Below are positions 57,612 to 64,000 of a stretch of 64,000 nt of DNA, in pieces. The notes below the pieces were generated by a model. That model saw only the letters and a list, made by a program, of their open reading frames with translations. It was not told the origin of the DNA and ran no database searches. The translations under genes were made by a program, and so were the position numbers. How positions within the stretch are numbered: position 1 is the stretch's first letter; every line of letters begins with the position of its first letter. This DNA is from PALSA-612 sp963776735 (GTDB taxonomy: Bacteria; Actinomycetota; Thermoleophilia; Gaiellales; Gaiellaceae): NCBI GenBank assembly GCA_963776735.1, contig CAVZNV010000017.1, positions 1 through 64,000 of the forward strand, read 5' to 3'.

Positions 57612-59728
57612 GCCGCCACCTCCATCTCGGTCGTCTCGGGCTCCCGCCGGGCCGCCTCGGCGATCGCGATCACGATGTTCCCGAAGCGGTCGACGTGCGC
57701 CGTCAGCCCGGGCGGGATCACGGTCGTCGAGTCGTACTGCGTGACGATGGCCGGGCCGACGAGGCGGTTGCCGGACTTGAGCGCGCCACGCTCGTAGTAG
57801 CGCGTCGGCACCTCGCGGAGCTCGCCGCCGACCCGGAACCACGCCGAGCCTTCGTGGCGCAGCGCCGCGTCTGGCGAGTCGTCCCCGGCCGGGATCTCCG
57901 GCGTTCGCAGCGCCGGAGTCAGGCCGATGCCGCGGACCCGGATGTTCGGGATCTCGATGTCGGACTCCTCGAACCGGCGTGAGTACTCGCGCTCGTGGAC
58001 GTCGTGGAAGTCGGCGCGAACCCTCTCTGCCCAGGCGTCGTCGATCACGCCTGCGGCCGCGTCGACCCGCAGCTCGTAGCCCTGCCCGAGGTAGCGGCAG
58101 TCGGCGATCCGCTGGACGACGATGCTCTCGGCCGCGATCCCATCCTCCACGAGCTGGTTCACGGCCAGCTCCTCGAGCTCCTGGAAGCGCTTCTGCAGCA
58201 CGGCCGCGTCGAGCTTCGAGAGCCGCTGGTGCGTCGTGGCCACGTACTCGTAGACCATGTCCGTGGCGAGCAGGCCCATCGCGGCCGCAATCCCCGGGTA
58301 GGGCGGCACGACGACCGTCGGCGTCCCGACCTCGAGCGCGATCTGGGCTGCGAACAGCGGTCCGGCGCCGCCCTCGGCGACGAGCGCGAAGTCGCGCGGG
58401 TCGTAGCCCTTGCGCACCGAGTTCTCCTCGATCGACTGCACCATCGAGTGCGTCAGGATCTGGACGGCGCCCATCGACGCCTCCTCGACCGTCATGTCCA
58501 GCGCCGGCGCAGGCCCGTCCTCGAACGCCTTGCGGGCCAGGTCGGCGTCGAGCGCCATGCCACCGCCGAGGAACGCCTCGGGCGAGAGCCAGCCGAGATT
58601 CACGAGCGCGTCGGTCGCAGTCGCCTCCGTGCCACCGCGTCCGTAGGCGGCCGGGCCGGGGACCGCGCCGGCAGAGCGTGGCCCGACGCGGAAGATGCCG
58701 CCCTGGTCGACGTACGCGATCGAGCCGCCGCCGGCGCCGATCGTGTCGACGTCGACCATCGGGATCATTGCCTGGTACGGCCCGACCTTCGTGTCGAGCA
58801 GGTGCTTCATCCGCAGGCGCCCCTCCTGCGCGAGGCCGATGTCTGCAGACGTCCCGCCCACGTCGAGCGTGATCACGTTCTCGAACCCGGCGTGCTTGCC
58901 GGCCCAGATCCCGCCGACGACGCCGGCGACCGGGCCGGACATGAGCAGGTTCACGGGTCGCTCGACCGCAGCCTGCGCGGTGGCAACGCCCGACGCGGAG
59001 GTCATCAGGTGCACGCCGGTCTGGACGCCGAGCGCGGTCAGCTCGTCCTGGAGCCGCCGCACGTAGCTCGCGACCTTCGGGCCGATGTAGGCGTTCAGGC
59101 CGACGGTCGAGAAGCGCTCGTACTCCCGGTATTGCGGCAAGACCTCGGACGAGACGGACAGGAAGGCCTCCGGGAACTCCTCCCGCACGATCTCGGCCAC
59201 GCGGCGCTCGTGCGCGTCGTTGACGAACGAGAACAGGAAGCAGACGGCCACCGCGTCGACGCCGGTCTCCTTCAGCTTCCGCACCTGCTCGCGCGCCTTC
59301 TCCTCGTCGAGCGGCACGAGCACCGAGCCGTCGCGCGTGACGCGCTCGGGCACGGTCAGCCGGTAGCGGCGGCGCACGACCGGGTAGCGCTGCCACGGCA
59401 GATCCTGGTAGTTGGAGAAGTTGAGCGGCTTCTTGTGCCTGGCGATGTGGAGGATGTCGCGGTAGCCCTCGGTCGTGATCATCCCGACAGTCGCGCCGTT
59501 GTGCTCGATGACGATGTTGGTCGCGATCGTCGTCCCGTGGAAGACCGAGTCGAGCGCCGACGGGCTCTCGCCGGCGGCGCTCGTCACCTCCTGGATGCCC
59601 TGAACCGTCCCCTGTGACGGATCGGCAGGCGTGGTCGGAAGCTTGTGGACGCGGATCACGCCTGCCTCGTCGTCCACGTAGATCAGGTCGGTGAAGGTGC
59701 CTCCGACGTCGACTCCAACGCGCTTCAT
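57608..59728 (-). CDS. hyuA: HyuA-type hydantoinase/oxoprolinase subunit
   Basis: This 706-residue protein starts at ATG 59728. The N-terminal actin-like ATPase fold shows GVDVGGTFTDLIYVD at residues 4-18, VFHGTTIATNIVIEHNGATV, the second phosphate loop ITLDVGGTSADIGLAQ, and TIGAGGGSIAYVDQGG with GPRSAGAVPGPAAYG. The C-terminal third holds ERVRADFHDVHEREYSRRFE. It activates the lactam or ureide carbonyl by phosphorylation and works with HyuB. Confidence 0.9.
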   Translation of the reverse strand: MKRVGVDVGGTFTDLIYVDDEAGVIRVHKLPTTPADPSQGTVQGIQEVTSAAGESPSALDSVFHGTTIATNIVIEHNGATVGMITTEGYRDILHIARHKKPLNFSNYQDLPWQRYPVVRRRYRLTVPERVTRDGSVLVPLDEEKAREQVRKLKETGVDAVAVCFLFSFVNDAHERRVAEIVREEFPEAFLSVSSEVLPQYREYERFSTVGLNAYIGPKVASYVRRLQDELTALGVQTGVHLMTSASGVATAQAAVERPVNLLMSGPVAGVVGGIWAGKHAGFENVITLDVGGTSADIGLAQEGRLRMKHLLDTKVGPYQAMIPMVDVDTIGAGGGSIAYVDQGGIFRVGPRSAGAVPGPAAYGRGGTEATATDALVNLGWLSPEAFLGGGMALDADLARKAFEDGPAPALDMTVEEASMGAVQILTHSMVQSIEENSVRKGYDPRDFALVAEGGAGPLFAAQIALEVGTPTVVVPPYPGIAAAMGLLATDMVYEYVATTHQRLSKLDAAVLQKRFQELEELAVNQLVEDGIAAESIVVQRIADCRYLGQGYELRVDAAAGVIDDAWAERVRADFHDVHEREYSRRFEESDIEIPNIRVRGIGLTPALRTPEIPAGDDSPDAALRHEGSAWFRVGGELREVPTRYYERGALKSGNRLVGPAIVTQYDSTTVIPPGLTAHVDRFGNIVIAIAEAARREPETTEMEVAA

Positions 59729-59737
59729 GCGCCTCCT

Positions 59738-60766
59738 TTACGGAACGAGGACGAGCTTGCCGAAGTGTTCGCGCCGCTCCATCGTGGCCATCGCTTCGCG
59801 CGCGTCCTCGAGCGGGAACGTCTTGTGGACGAGCGGCCGGATGCGCCCGTGGGAAGCGAGCTCGAAGGCCTTGGCGACCTCCTCGCGCGTGTAGGTGAAC
59901 GAGCCGATCACGCTGTGCTGGCCGCGGAAGAACGGGATGATGTCGAACGGGACGACCTCGCCGGAGTGGCCGCCGCAGATCACGAGCCGCCCGTCCTTCG
60001 TCAGTGACTCGAGCCCCTTCTGGAAGAGATCGCCGCCGACGTGTTCGTAGACGAGGTCGACGCCGCGCCCGTCCGTGATCTCCATGACGCGAGCGGCGAC
60101 GTCCTCCGACTGGTGGTTGATGCCCTCGTCCAGGCCCAGCTCGCGCGCACGCGTCAGCTTCTCGTCGCTCGACGCGTTGCCGATCACGAAGGCGCCGGCG
60201 ATCTTCGCCAGCTGGACGGCGGCCGAGCCAATGCCGCTGCCGACCGCGTTGACCATCACCGTCTCGCCGGCGACGAGGCGACCGCGCGTGAACAGCATGT
60301 GCCATGCCGTGGCGAACGCGACCTGGAGGGCGGCGGCGTCCTCGTACGACACGTTGTCCGGGATGCGGGTCAGGTTCCGCGCCTTGACGACGACGCCCTC
60401 GGCGTAGCCGCCGCCGGTCGAGAAGCTGATGAAGCCGGGCGTCAGGCAGAGGTTTTCGCGGCCCGTGCGGCAGTACCGGCAGTCGCCGCACGTGTCCATG
60501 ATGTACGGGTTGACGCGGTCCCCGTGCTGCCAGCCCTCGACGCCTTCGCCGACCTCCTCGACGTCGCCCGCGACCTCGATCCCGAGCGTATGCGGCAGGT
60601 TGACCGGGAAGCGCGAGATGCCCTCGCGCACGTCGACGTCGAGGTGGTTGAGCGCGCTCGCCCGGATGCGGACGAGCACCTCGCCGGGACCGGGACGCGG
60701 CTCGTCGACCTCGTCGACGCGGAGGACGTCGACCCCTCCGAATTCGTGGAACCGGACAGCTTTCAC
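59738..60766 (-). CDS. Zinc-type alcohol dehydrogenase / quinone reductase (MDR)
   Basis: This 342-residue protein is modelled from GTG 60766 with a GGAGG ribosome site 10-14 bases upstream. It has a GroES-like domain with TLGIEVAGDVEEVGEGVEGW and GDRV, the structural-zinc lobe CGDCRYCRTGRENLC, and the NAD(P) Rossmann motif VNAVGSGIGSAAVQLAKIAG. It is the first gene of the minus-strand operon, 9 bases before HyuA. It probably oxidises or reduces a pathway alcohol or enoyl intermediate. Confidence 0.85.
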   Translation of the reverse strand: MKAVRFHEFGGVDVLRVDEVDEPRPGPGEVLVRIRASALNHLDVDVREGISRFPVNLPHTLGIEVAGDVEEVGEGVEGWQHGDRVNPYIMDTCGDCRYCRTGRENLCLTPGFISFSTGGGYAEGVVVKARNLTRIPDNVSYEDAAALQVAFATAWHMLFTRGRLVAGETVMVNAVGSGIGSAAVQLAKIAGAFVIGNASSDEKLTRARELGLDEGINHQSEDVAARVMEITDGRGVDLVYEHVGGDLFQKGLESLTKDGRLVICGGHSGEVVPFDIIPFFRGQHSVIGSFTYTREEVAKAFELASHGRIRPLVHKTFPLEDAREAMATMERREHFGKLVLVP

Positions 60767-60803
60767 TCGGTCAGGCCTCCTTGCCGGTGGGACGTCACCG
60801 CGT

Positions 60804-60890
60804 TTATGTCTGACTTTCGGGAGCCTGTCAAGCAACGAGCAGCACCCGCTCGGCTCGGCGGTTTGACACCCGTTTGGATGTCTGACATAA
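60804..60890. promoter_or_regulatory. Divergent promoter with paired TATGTCTGACA elements
   Basis: ttatgtctgac at 60804-60814 and gtctgacataa at 60880-60890 form an inverted pair (one central mismatch) in the 138-base gap between the dehydrogenase and lyase starts. The second site is itself a dyad, ATGTC-t-GACAT. These are candidate sites for the locus regulator controlling both operons. Confidence 0.55.
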
Positions 60891-60904
60891 CCGCTGGCAC
60901 GTCG

Positions 60905-61822
60905 ATGGAGCTCCCGCACCTGCGCTCACTCCTCTTCGCGCCGGGCAGCGACGCGCGCAAGCTCGAAAAGGCATTCGCCTCGGCCGCCGACGGCGTCGTG
61001 TGCGACCTGGAAGACGCCGTCGCACCGCCGGACAAGGAAGCCGCGAGGGCCGTGACGGCAGCGGCCGTTCGGGCCGTGTCCGAACCGGCCCCCCACCCAT
61101 CAGGGTGGGGAGACGTCCCGCCTCCCTCGCCGTCGAGCGTACCGCCGAAATCCGCACCGGGAGGTGACGATTCTGTGCCGATTCGTGCGCGGCCGGCGCG
61201 GTTCGTGCGCGTCAACGGTGCCGGCACGGACTGGTTCGAAGGCGACCTTGCGCTCGCGGCCACGCTCGAACTGGACGGGATCGTTCTGCCGAAAGCGAGC
61301 CCGGAGGCGCTGGACGCGCTCGGCGCGGACGGCCCGCCGGTCGTCGCGATCGTCGAGACGGCGGTCGGGCTCCGGCAGGCGTTCGAGATCGCCTCGAAAC
61401 CCCGCGTCGCGGCGCTGCTCCTCGGCTCGGTCGACCTCGGCGCCGAGGTCGGGCTCGAGACACGCGCCGACGGCCAGGAGCTCCTCTACGCGCGCTCGAA
61501 GATCAGCTTCGACTCGGCCGCGGCGGGCCGACGCGGCCCGTTCGACGTCGTGCACCTGGACTTCGCGGACACGGCCGGGCTCGAGGCCCAGTGCCGGCTC
61601 GCCCGCTCGCTCGGCTTCCGCGGCAAGGCGTCGATCCACCCGGGGCAGGTCGAGACGATCAACGCCGTCTTCTCGCCGAGCGAGCAGGAGGTCGAGTGGG
61701 CGCGCGCCGTCGTGGACGCGTTCGAGGGCCAGAGCGAAGGCGTGCTCGCGGTCAACGGGACGATGGTCGACAAGCCCGTCGTCGACCGCGCGCGGCGCAT
61801 CCTGGCGGAGGCCGACCGGTGA
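60905..61822 (+). CDS. HpcH/HpaI aldolase / CitE-type CoA lyase
   Basis: This 305-residue protein starts at ATG 60905. CitE-family motifs are SLLFAPGSDARKLEKAFASA, GVVCDLEDAVAPPDKEAARA, RFVRVNG, IVLPKAS, VAIVETAVGL and KASIHPGQVETINAVFSPS. Such lyases split malyl-CoA, citramalyl-CoA or similar thioesters. About 35 Pro/Ser-rich residues (encoded by about 61090-61195) interrupt the first half between AVRAVSEPA and RFVRVNG, a place where homologues are usually continuous. Confidence 0.85.
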   Translation: MELPHLRSLLFAPGSDARKLEKAFASAADGVVCDLEDAVAPPDKEAARAVTAAAVRAVSEPAPHPSGWGDVPPPSPSSVPPKSAPGGDDSVPIRARPARFVRVNGAGTDWFEGDLALAATLELDGIVLPKASPEALDALGADGPPVVAIVETAVGLRQAFEIASKPRVAALLLGSVDLGAEVGLETRADGQELLYARSKISFDSAAAGRRGPFDVVHLDFADTAGLEAQCRLARSLGFRGKASIHPGQVETINAVFSPSEQEVEWARAVVDAFEGQSEGVLAVNGTMVDKPVVDRARRILAEADR

Positions 61823-62334
61823 CGGCGCCGAAGGAGTGGCACGGGCGCTACTTCGAGGACTTCACGGTCGGCGACGTCTTCCGCAGCCGCTTCGGCCGCA
61901 CGATCACGGAGACCGACAACATCTGGTTCACCTGCCTGACCATGAACACGAACCCGATGCACTTCGACGTGCCGTTCACGGAGCGGACGCGCTTCGGGCA
62001 GCCGCTCGTCAACAGCGCGTTCACGCTCGCGCTCGTGACCGGCTTGACCGTCCCGGACACGTCCGAGAACGCCGCCGCCAATTTGGCCTGGACGGACATC
62101 AAGCTCCCGAAGCCGGTGTACGTCGGCGACACGCTCTACGCCGAGAGCGAGATCCTCGAGTTGCGCGAGTCGCAGTCGAACCCGAGCGTCGGCATCGTCT
62201 CGATGCGCTCGCGCGGCGTCAATCAGCGGCACGAGGTCGTGATCGAGTTCAGGCGGACGTTCATGGTCTACAAGCGCGGCGCCCCCGAGGTGCAGGACAC
62301 GTTCCCCGATACCGACGACGACTGGACGGTGTGA
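61819..62334 (+). CDS. MaoC-family (R)-enoyl-CoA hydratase
   Basis: This 171-residue protein starts at GTG 61819, overlapping the lyase stop by 4 bases. FEDFTVGDVFRSRFGRTITE, MNTNPMHFDVPFTERTRFGQ and LVNSAFTLALVTGL carry the hot-dog fold and the hydratase-2 pattern (N-x-x-H with downstream Gly). It hydrates an enoyl-CoA or dehydrates a hydroxyacyl-CoA such as mesaconyl-CoA, which fits its pairing with a CitE-type lyase. Confidence 0.87.
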   Translation: MTAPKEWHGRYFEDFTVGDVFRSRFGRTITETDNIWFTCLTMNTNPMHFDVPFTERTRFGQPLVNSAFTLALVTGLTVPDTSENAAANLAWTDIKLPKPVYVGDTLYAESEILELRESQSNPSVGIVSMRSRGVNQRHEVVIEFRRTFMVYKRGAPEVQDTFPDTDDDWTV

Positions 62335-62335
62335 G

Positions 62336-63733
62336 ATGACGGCAGCTCAGAGGCTGGCCGAGTTCGCGACGACGCTGACGCTCGACGACGTGCCGGGGGA
62401 CGTCGCGCACCAGGCGAAGCTCCACCTTCTGGACACGCTCGGCTGCGGCCTGGCCGCGCACGCAACCGGCACGGCCGGCGAGGGCCGGACCGCGATGGCC
62501 GAACTCGGCGGCGAGACGCAGGCGACCGTGATCGGCCTCGACGCGCGGCTGCCGGCGCCCAACGCGGCGTTCGCGAACGCGATGCTCTGCCACGGGCTCG
62601 ACTTCGACGACACGCACTCCGACTCCGTCAGCCACGTCTCGACGGTCACCTGCCCGTCGTCGCTCGCCGTCGGCGAGGCCCACGGACTCGGCGGCGCGGA
62701 GGTGCTCGCGGCAATCGTCGCCGGGAACGAGGCGATCACACGGCTCGGCATGGCGGCATCGGGCCGCTTCCACGCGCGCGGCTTCCACCCGACCGCGATC
62801 TGCGGCATTTTCGGCGCCACCTGCGCAGCGGCGCGACTGACCGGTTCGGGCACGGCCGCGACCGCGAGCGCGCTCGGCATCGCCGGCTCGATGGCGTCCG
62901 GCCTCTTCGCTTACCTCGAGGACGGCACGGCGACGAAGCCGATCCACCCGGCCTGGGCGGCGCACGGCGGCATCCTCGCCGCGCGGCTGGCGCAGCTCGG
63001 TGCCGAGGGGCCGCCGTCGGTCGTCGAGGGCAAGTTCGGGCTCTACCACGCCTTCCTCGGCGCCGAGCCGGACGAGATCGACATCGACGGGCAGCTCGCC
63101 GACCTCGGCTCGCGCTGGGAGACGCCGCGGATCGCCTACAAGCCGTTCCCGGTCTGCCACTTCATGCACGGCTCGCTCGGCGCCGCGGCGGACGCAGCCG
63201 ACGGGCGCACCTTCGCGCCGGACGAGATCGCCGAGGTCGTCGTGACCGTGCCGGCCGCAGGCGTCTCGCTCGTCCTCGAGCCGGCCGGCCAGAAGAAGCT
63301 GCCGCGCTCCGACTACGAGGGCAAGTTCTCGCTCCAGTACTCCGTCGCATCGATGCTCGTCCGCGGTCACGTCGCAGTCTCGGACTTCTCGGACGAGGCG
63401 ATCGCCGACCCGGCCGTCCTGGCCGTGGCCGGAAAGGTCACGTACGAGACGCCCGAGTACCCGACCTACCCGCAGGCCTTCCCGGGCGGCGTGCGCGTCA
63501 CGCTTTCCGACGGCACGACGCTCGCGCGCGACTTCCCGCACCAGAAAGGCGGGCCTGAGAACCCGATGTCCGAGGACGAGGTTCGCGAGAAGTTCCGCCA
63601 CAACGCCTGCCTTGCGCTCACGGCGGATCTGGTCGACGACCTGGAGACGGCGGTCCTCGACCTCGAGGACGTCCACGACCTCACCGCCGCGCTCGCACCG
63701 CTGACCGCGGCCAGGCAGCCGGTCGCCGCGTGA
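62336..63733 (+). CDS. MmgE/PrpD family protein
   Basis: This 465-residue protein has ATG 62336 one base after the MaoC stop. It has DTLGCGLAAHATGTAGEG, MLCHGLDFDDTHSDSVSHVS and GRFHARGFHPTAICGIFGAT, then KPFPVCHFMHGSLGAA, the conserved blocks of 2-methylcitrate dehydratase and immune-responsive-gene-1/aconitate-decarboxylase-type enzymes. Here it probably acts on a small di- or tricarboxylic acid of the same pathway. Confidence 0.88.
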   Translation: MTAAQRLAEFATTLTLDDVPGDVAHQAKLHLLDTLGCGLAAHATGTAGEGRTAMAELGGETQATVIGLDARLPAPNAAFANAMLCHGLDFDDTHSDSVSHVSTVTCPSSLAVGEAHGLGGAEVLAAIVAGNEAITRLGMAASGRFHARGFHPTAICGIFGATCAAARLTGSGTAATASALGIAGSMASGLFAYLEDGTATKPIHPAWAAHGGILAARLAQLGAEGPPSVVEGKFGLYHAFLGAEPDEIDIDGQLADLGSRWETPRIAYKPFPVCHFMHGSLGAAADAADGRTFAPDEIAEVVVTVPAAGVSLVLEPAGQKKLPRSDYEGKFSLQYSVASMLVRGHVAVSDFSDEAIADPAVLAVAGKVTYETPEYPTYPQAFPGGVRVTLSDGTTLARDFPHQKGGPENPMSEDEVREKFRHNACLALTADLVDDLETAVLDLEDVHDLTAALAPLTAARQPVAA

Positions 63734-64000
63734 CGCTGACCGAGACGTCGGTCGAGCAGGAGATCGTCGCCGTCGTCCGCGAGTTCGTCGACCGCGACGT
63801 CGTCCCGATCGCGTCAGACCTCGACCACCGCGACGAGTTCCCGGACGGGCTCGTCGAGACGATGAAGGAGCTCGGCCTCTTCGGCACGACGATCCCGGAG
63901 GAGTACGGCGGCCTCGGCCTCGGGCTCGACACCTACGCGCTGATCCTGATCGAGCTCTCCCGCGGCTGGGTGAGCCTGCCCGGGATCATGAACGGCACCT
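63730..64000 (+). CDS. Acyl-CoA dehydrogenase, 5' part
   Basis: This gene starts at GTG 63730, overlapping the PrpD-like stop by 4 bases, and runs off the window after 90 codons. VREFVDRDVVPIASDLDHRD and LGLFGTTIPEEYGGLGLGLD are the N-terminal helical bundle of acyl-CoA dehydrogenases. It completes a CoA-ester segment of the plus-strand operon. Confidence 0.85.
   Translation, partial: MTLTETSVEQEIVAVVREFVDRDVVPIASDLDHRDEFPDGLVETMKELGLFGTTIPEEYGGLGLGLDTYALILIELSRGWVSLPGIMNGT

Noticed and set aside
55698..60491. A 1597-codon open frame on the minus strand
   Set aside because: Only its downstream part (from 57611) encodes HyuB; the upstream part is the shadow of HyuA and the dehydrogenase in another frame.

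Overview
The window is a 64 kb stretch of very GC-rich DNA (roughly two thirds G+C), tightly packed with genes. GTG starts and 4-bp ATGA/GTGA gene overlaps are frequent. Codon use, the small secreted families (Lipoprotein_15-like proteins, NTF2-like membrane-anchored proteins, DUF2630) and the hydantoin/CoA catabolic genes suggest an actinobacterium, most likely of the class Thermoleophilia (Gaiellales/Solirubrobacterales). This placement is an inference from gene content; there is no rRNA gene to confirm it.

Layout. 1-0.9 kb: two decayed genes broken by frameshifts. 1.1-5.6 kb: a surface-polysaccharide operon (methyltransferase, ATP-grasp enzyme, a glycosyltransferase fused to a flippase, DUF2630). 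5.7-10.9 kb, minus strand: a catabolic operon of dihydropyrimidinase, isochorismatase-type amidohydrolase, isopropylmalate-type dehydrogenase, epimerase and an ABC permease. 11.1-14.8 kb: accessory genes (phosphoribosyltransferase-like, excisionase-type HTH with coiled coil, RNase H-like, Ser/Thr kinase, DUF5677).

14.9-22.9 kb is the most notable segment. It holds a complete family-B DNA polymerase with all exonuclease and polymerase motifs and a Cas1 integrase homologue with its catalytic residues, divergently transcribed and accompanied by an HNH-like zinc protein, an HTH protein, a zinc-finger membrane protein and a small zinc protein. There is no CRISPR array and no cas2. Cas1 plus PolB plus HNH plus HTH is the gene set of casposons (Cas1-dependent self-synthesising transposons). 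The polymerase and the Cas1 end in the same kind of HTH tail, which suggests one DNA-recognition module shared by both enzymes.

22.9-25.4 kb: two oligopeptide/nickel-type ABC permeases with a YtrA-like GntR regulator. 25.4-33 kb: small secreted proteins, dispersed repeats, a large inverted duplication and a broken ParB/StrR-like gene. 33-52 kb: ordinary scattered genes (acetyltransferase, methyltransferase, peptidase S51, BNR sialidase-like protein, TIGR03032 pair, secreted proteins, thioesterase, AtzE/AtzG-like amidase pair, hydrolase).

52.3-64 kb: a second catabolic locus read divergently from an operator-bearing region near 60.8 kb. On the minus strand are a zinc dehydrogenase, HyuA and HyuB (ATP-dependent hydantoinase/oxoprolinase type), an FCD-type GntR regulator, a class III CoA-transferase and a PuuE-like deacetylase. 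On the plus strand are a CitE/HpcH lyase, a MaoC hydratase, MmgE/PrpD and the start of an acyl-CoA dehydrogenase. Together these look like a pathway that opens a lactam or hydantoin ring and channels the acid through CoA chemistry.
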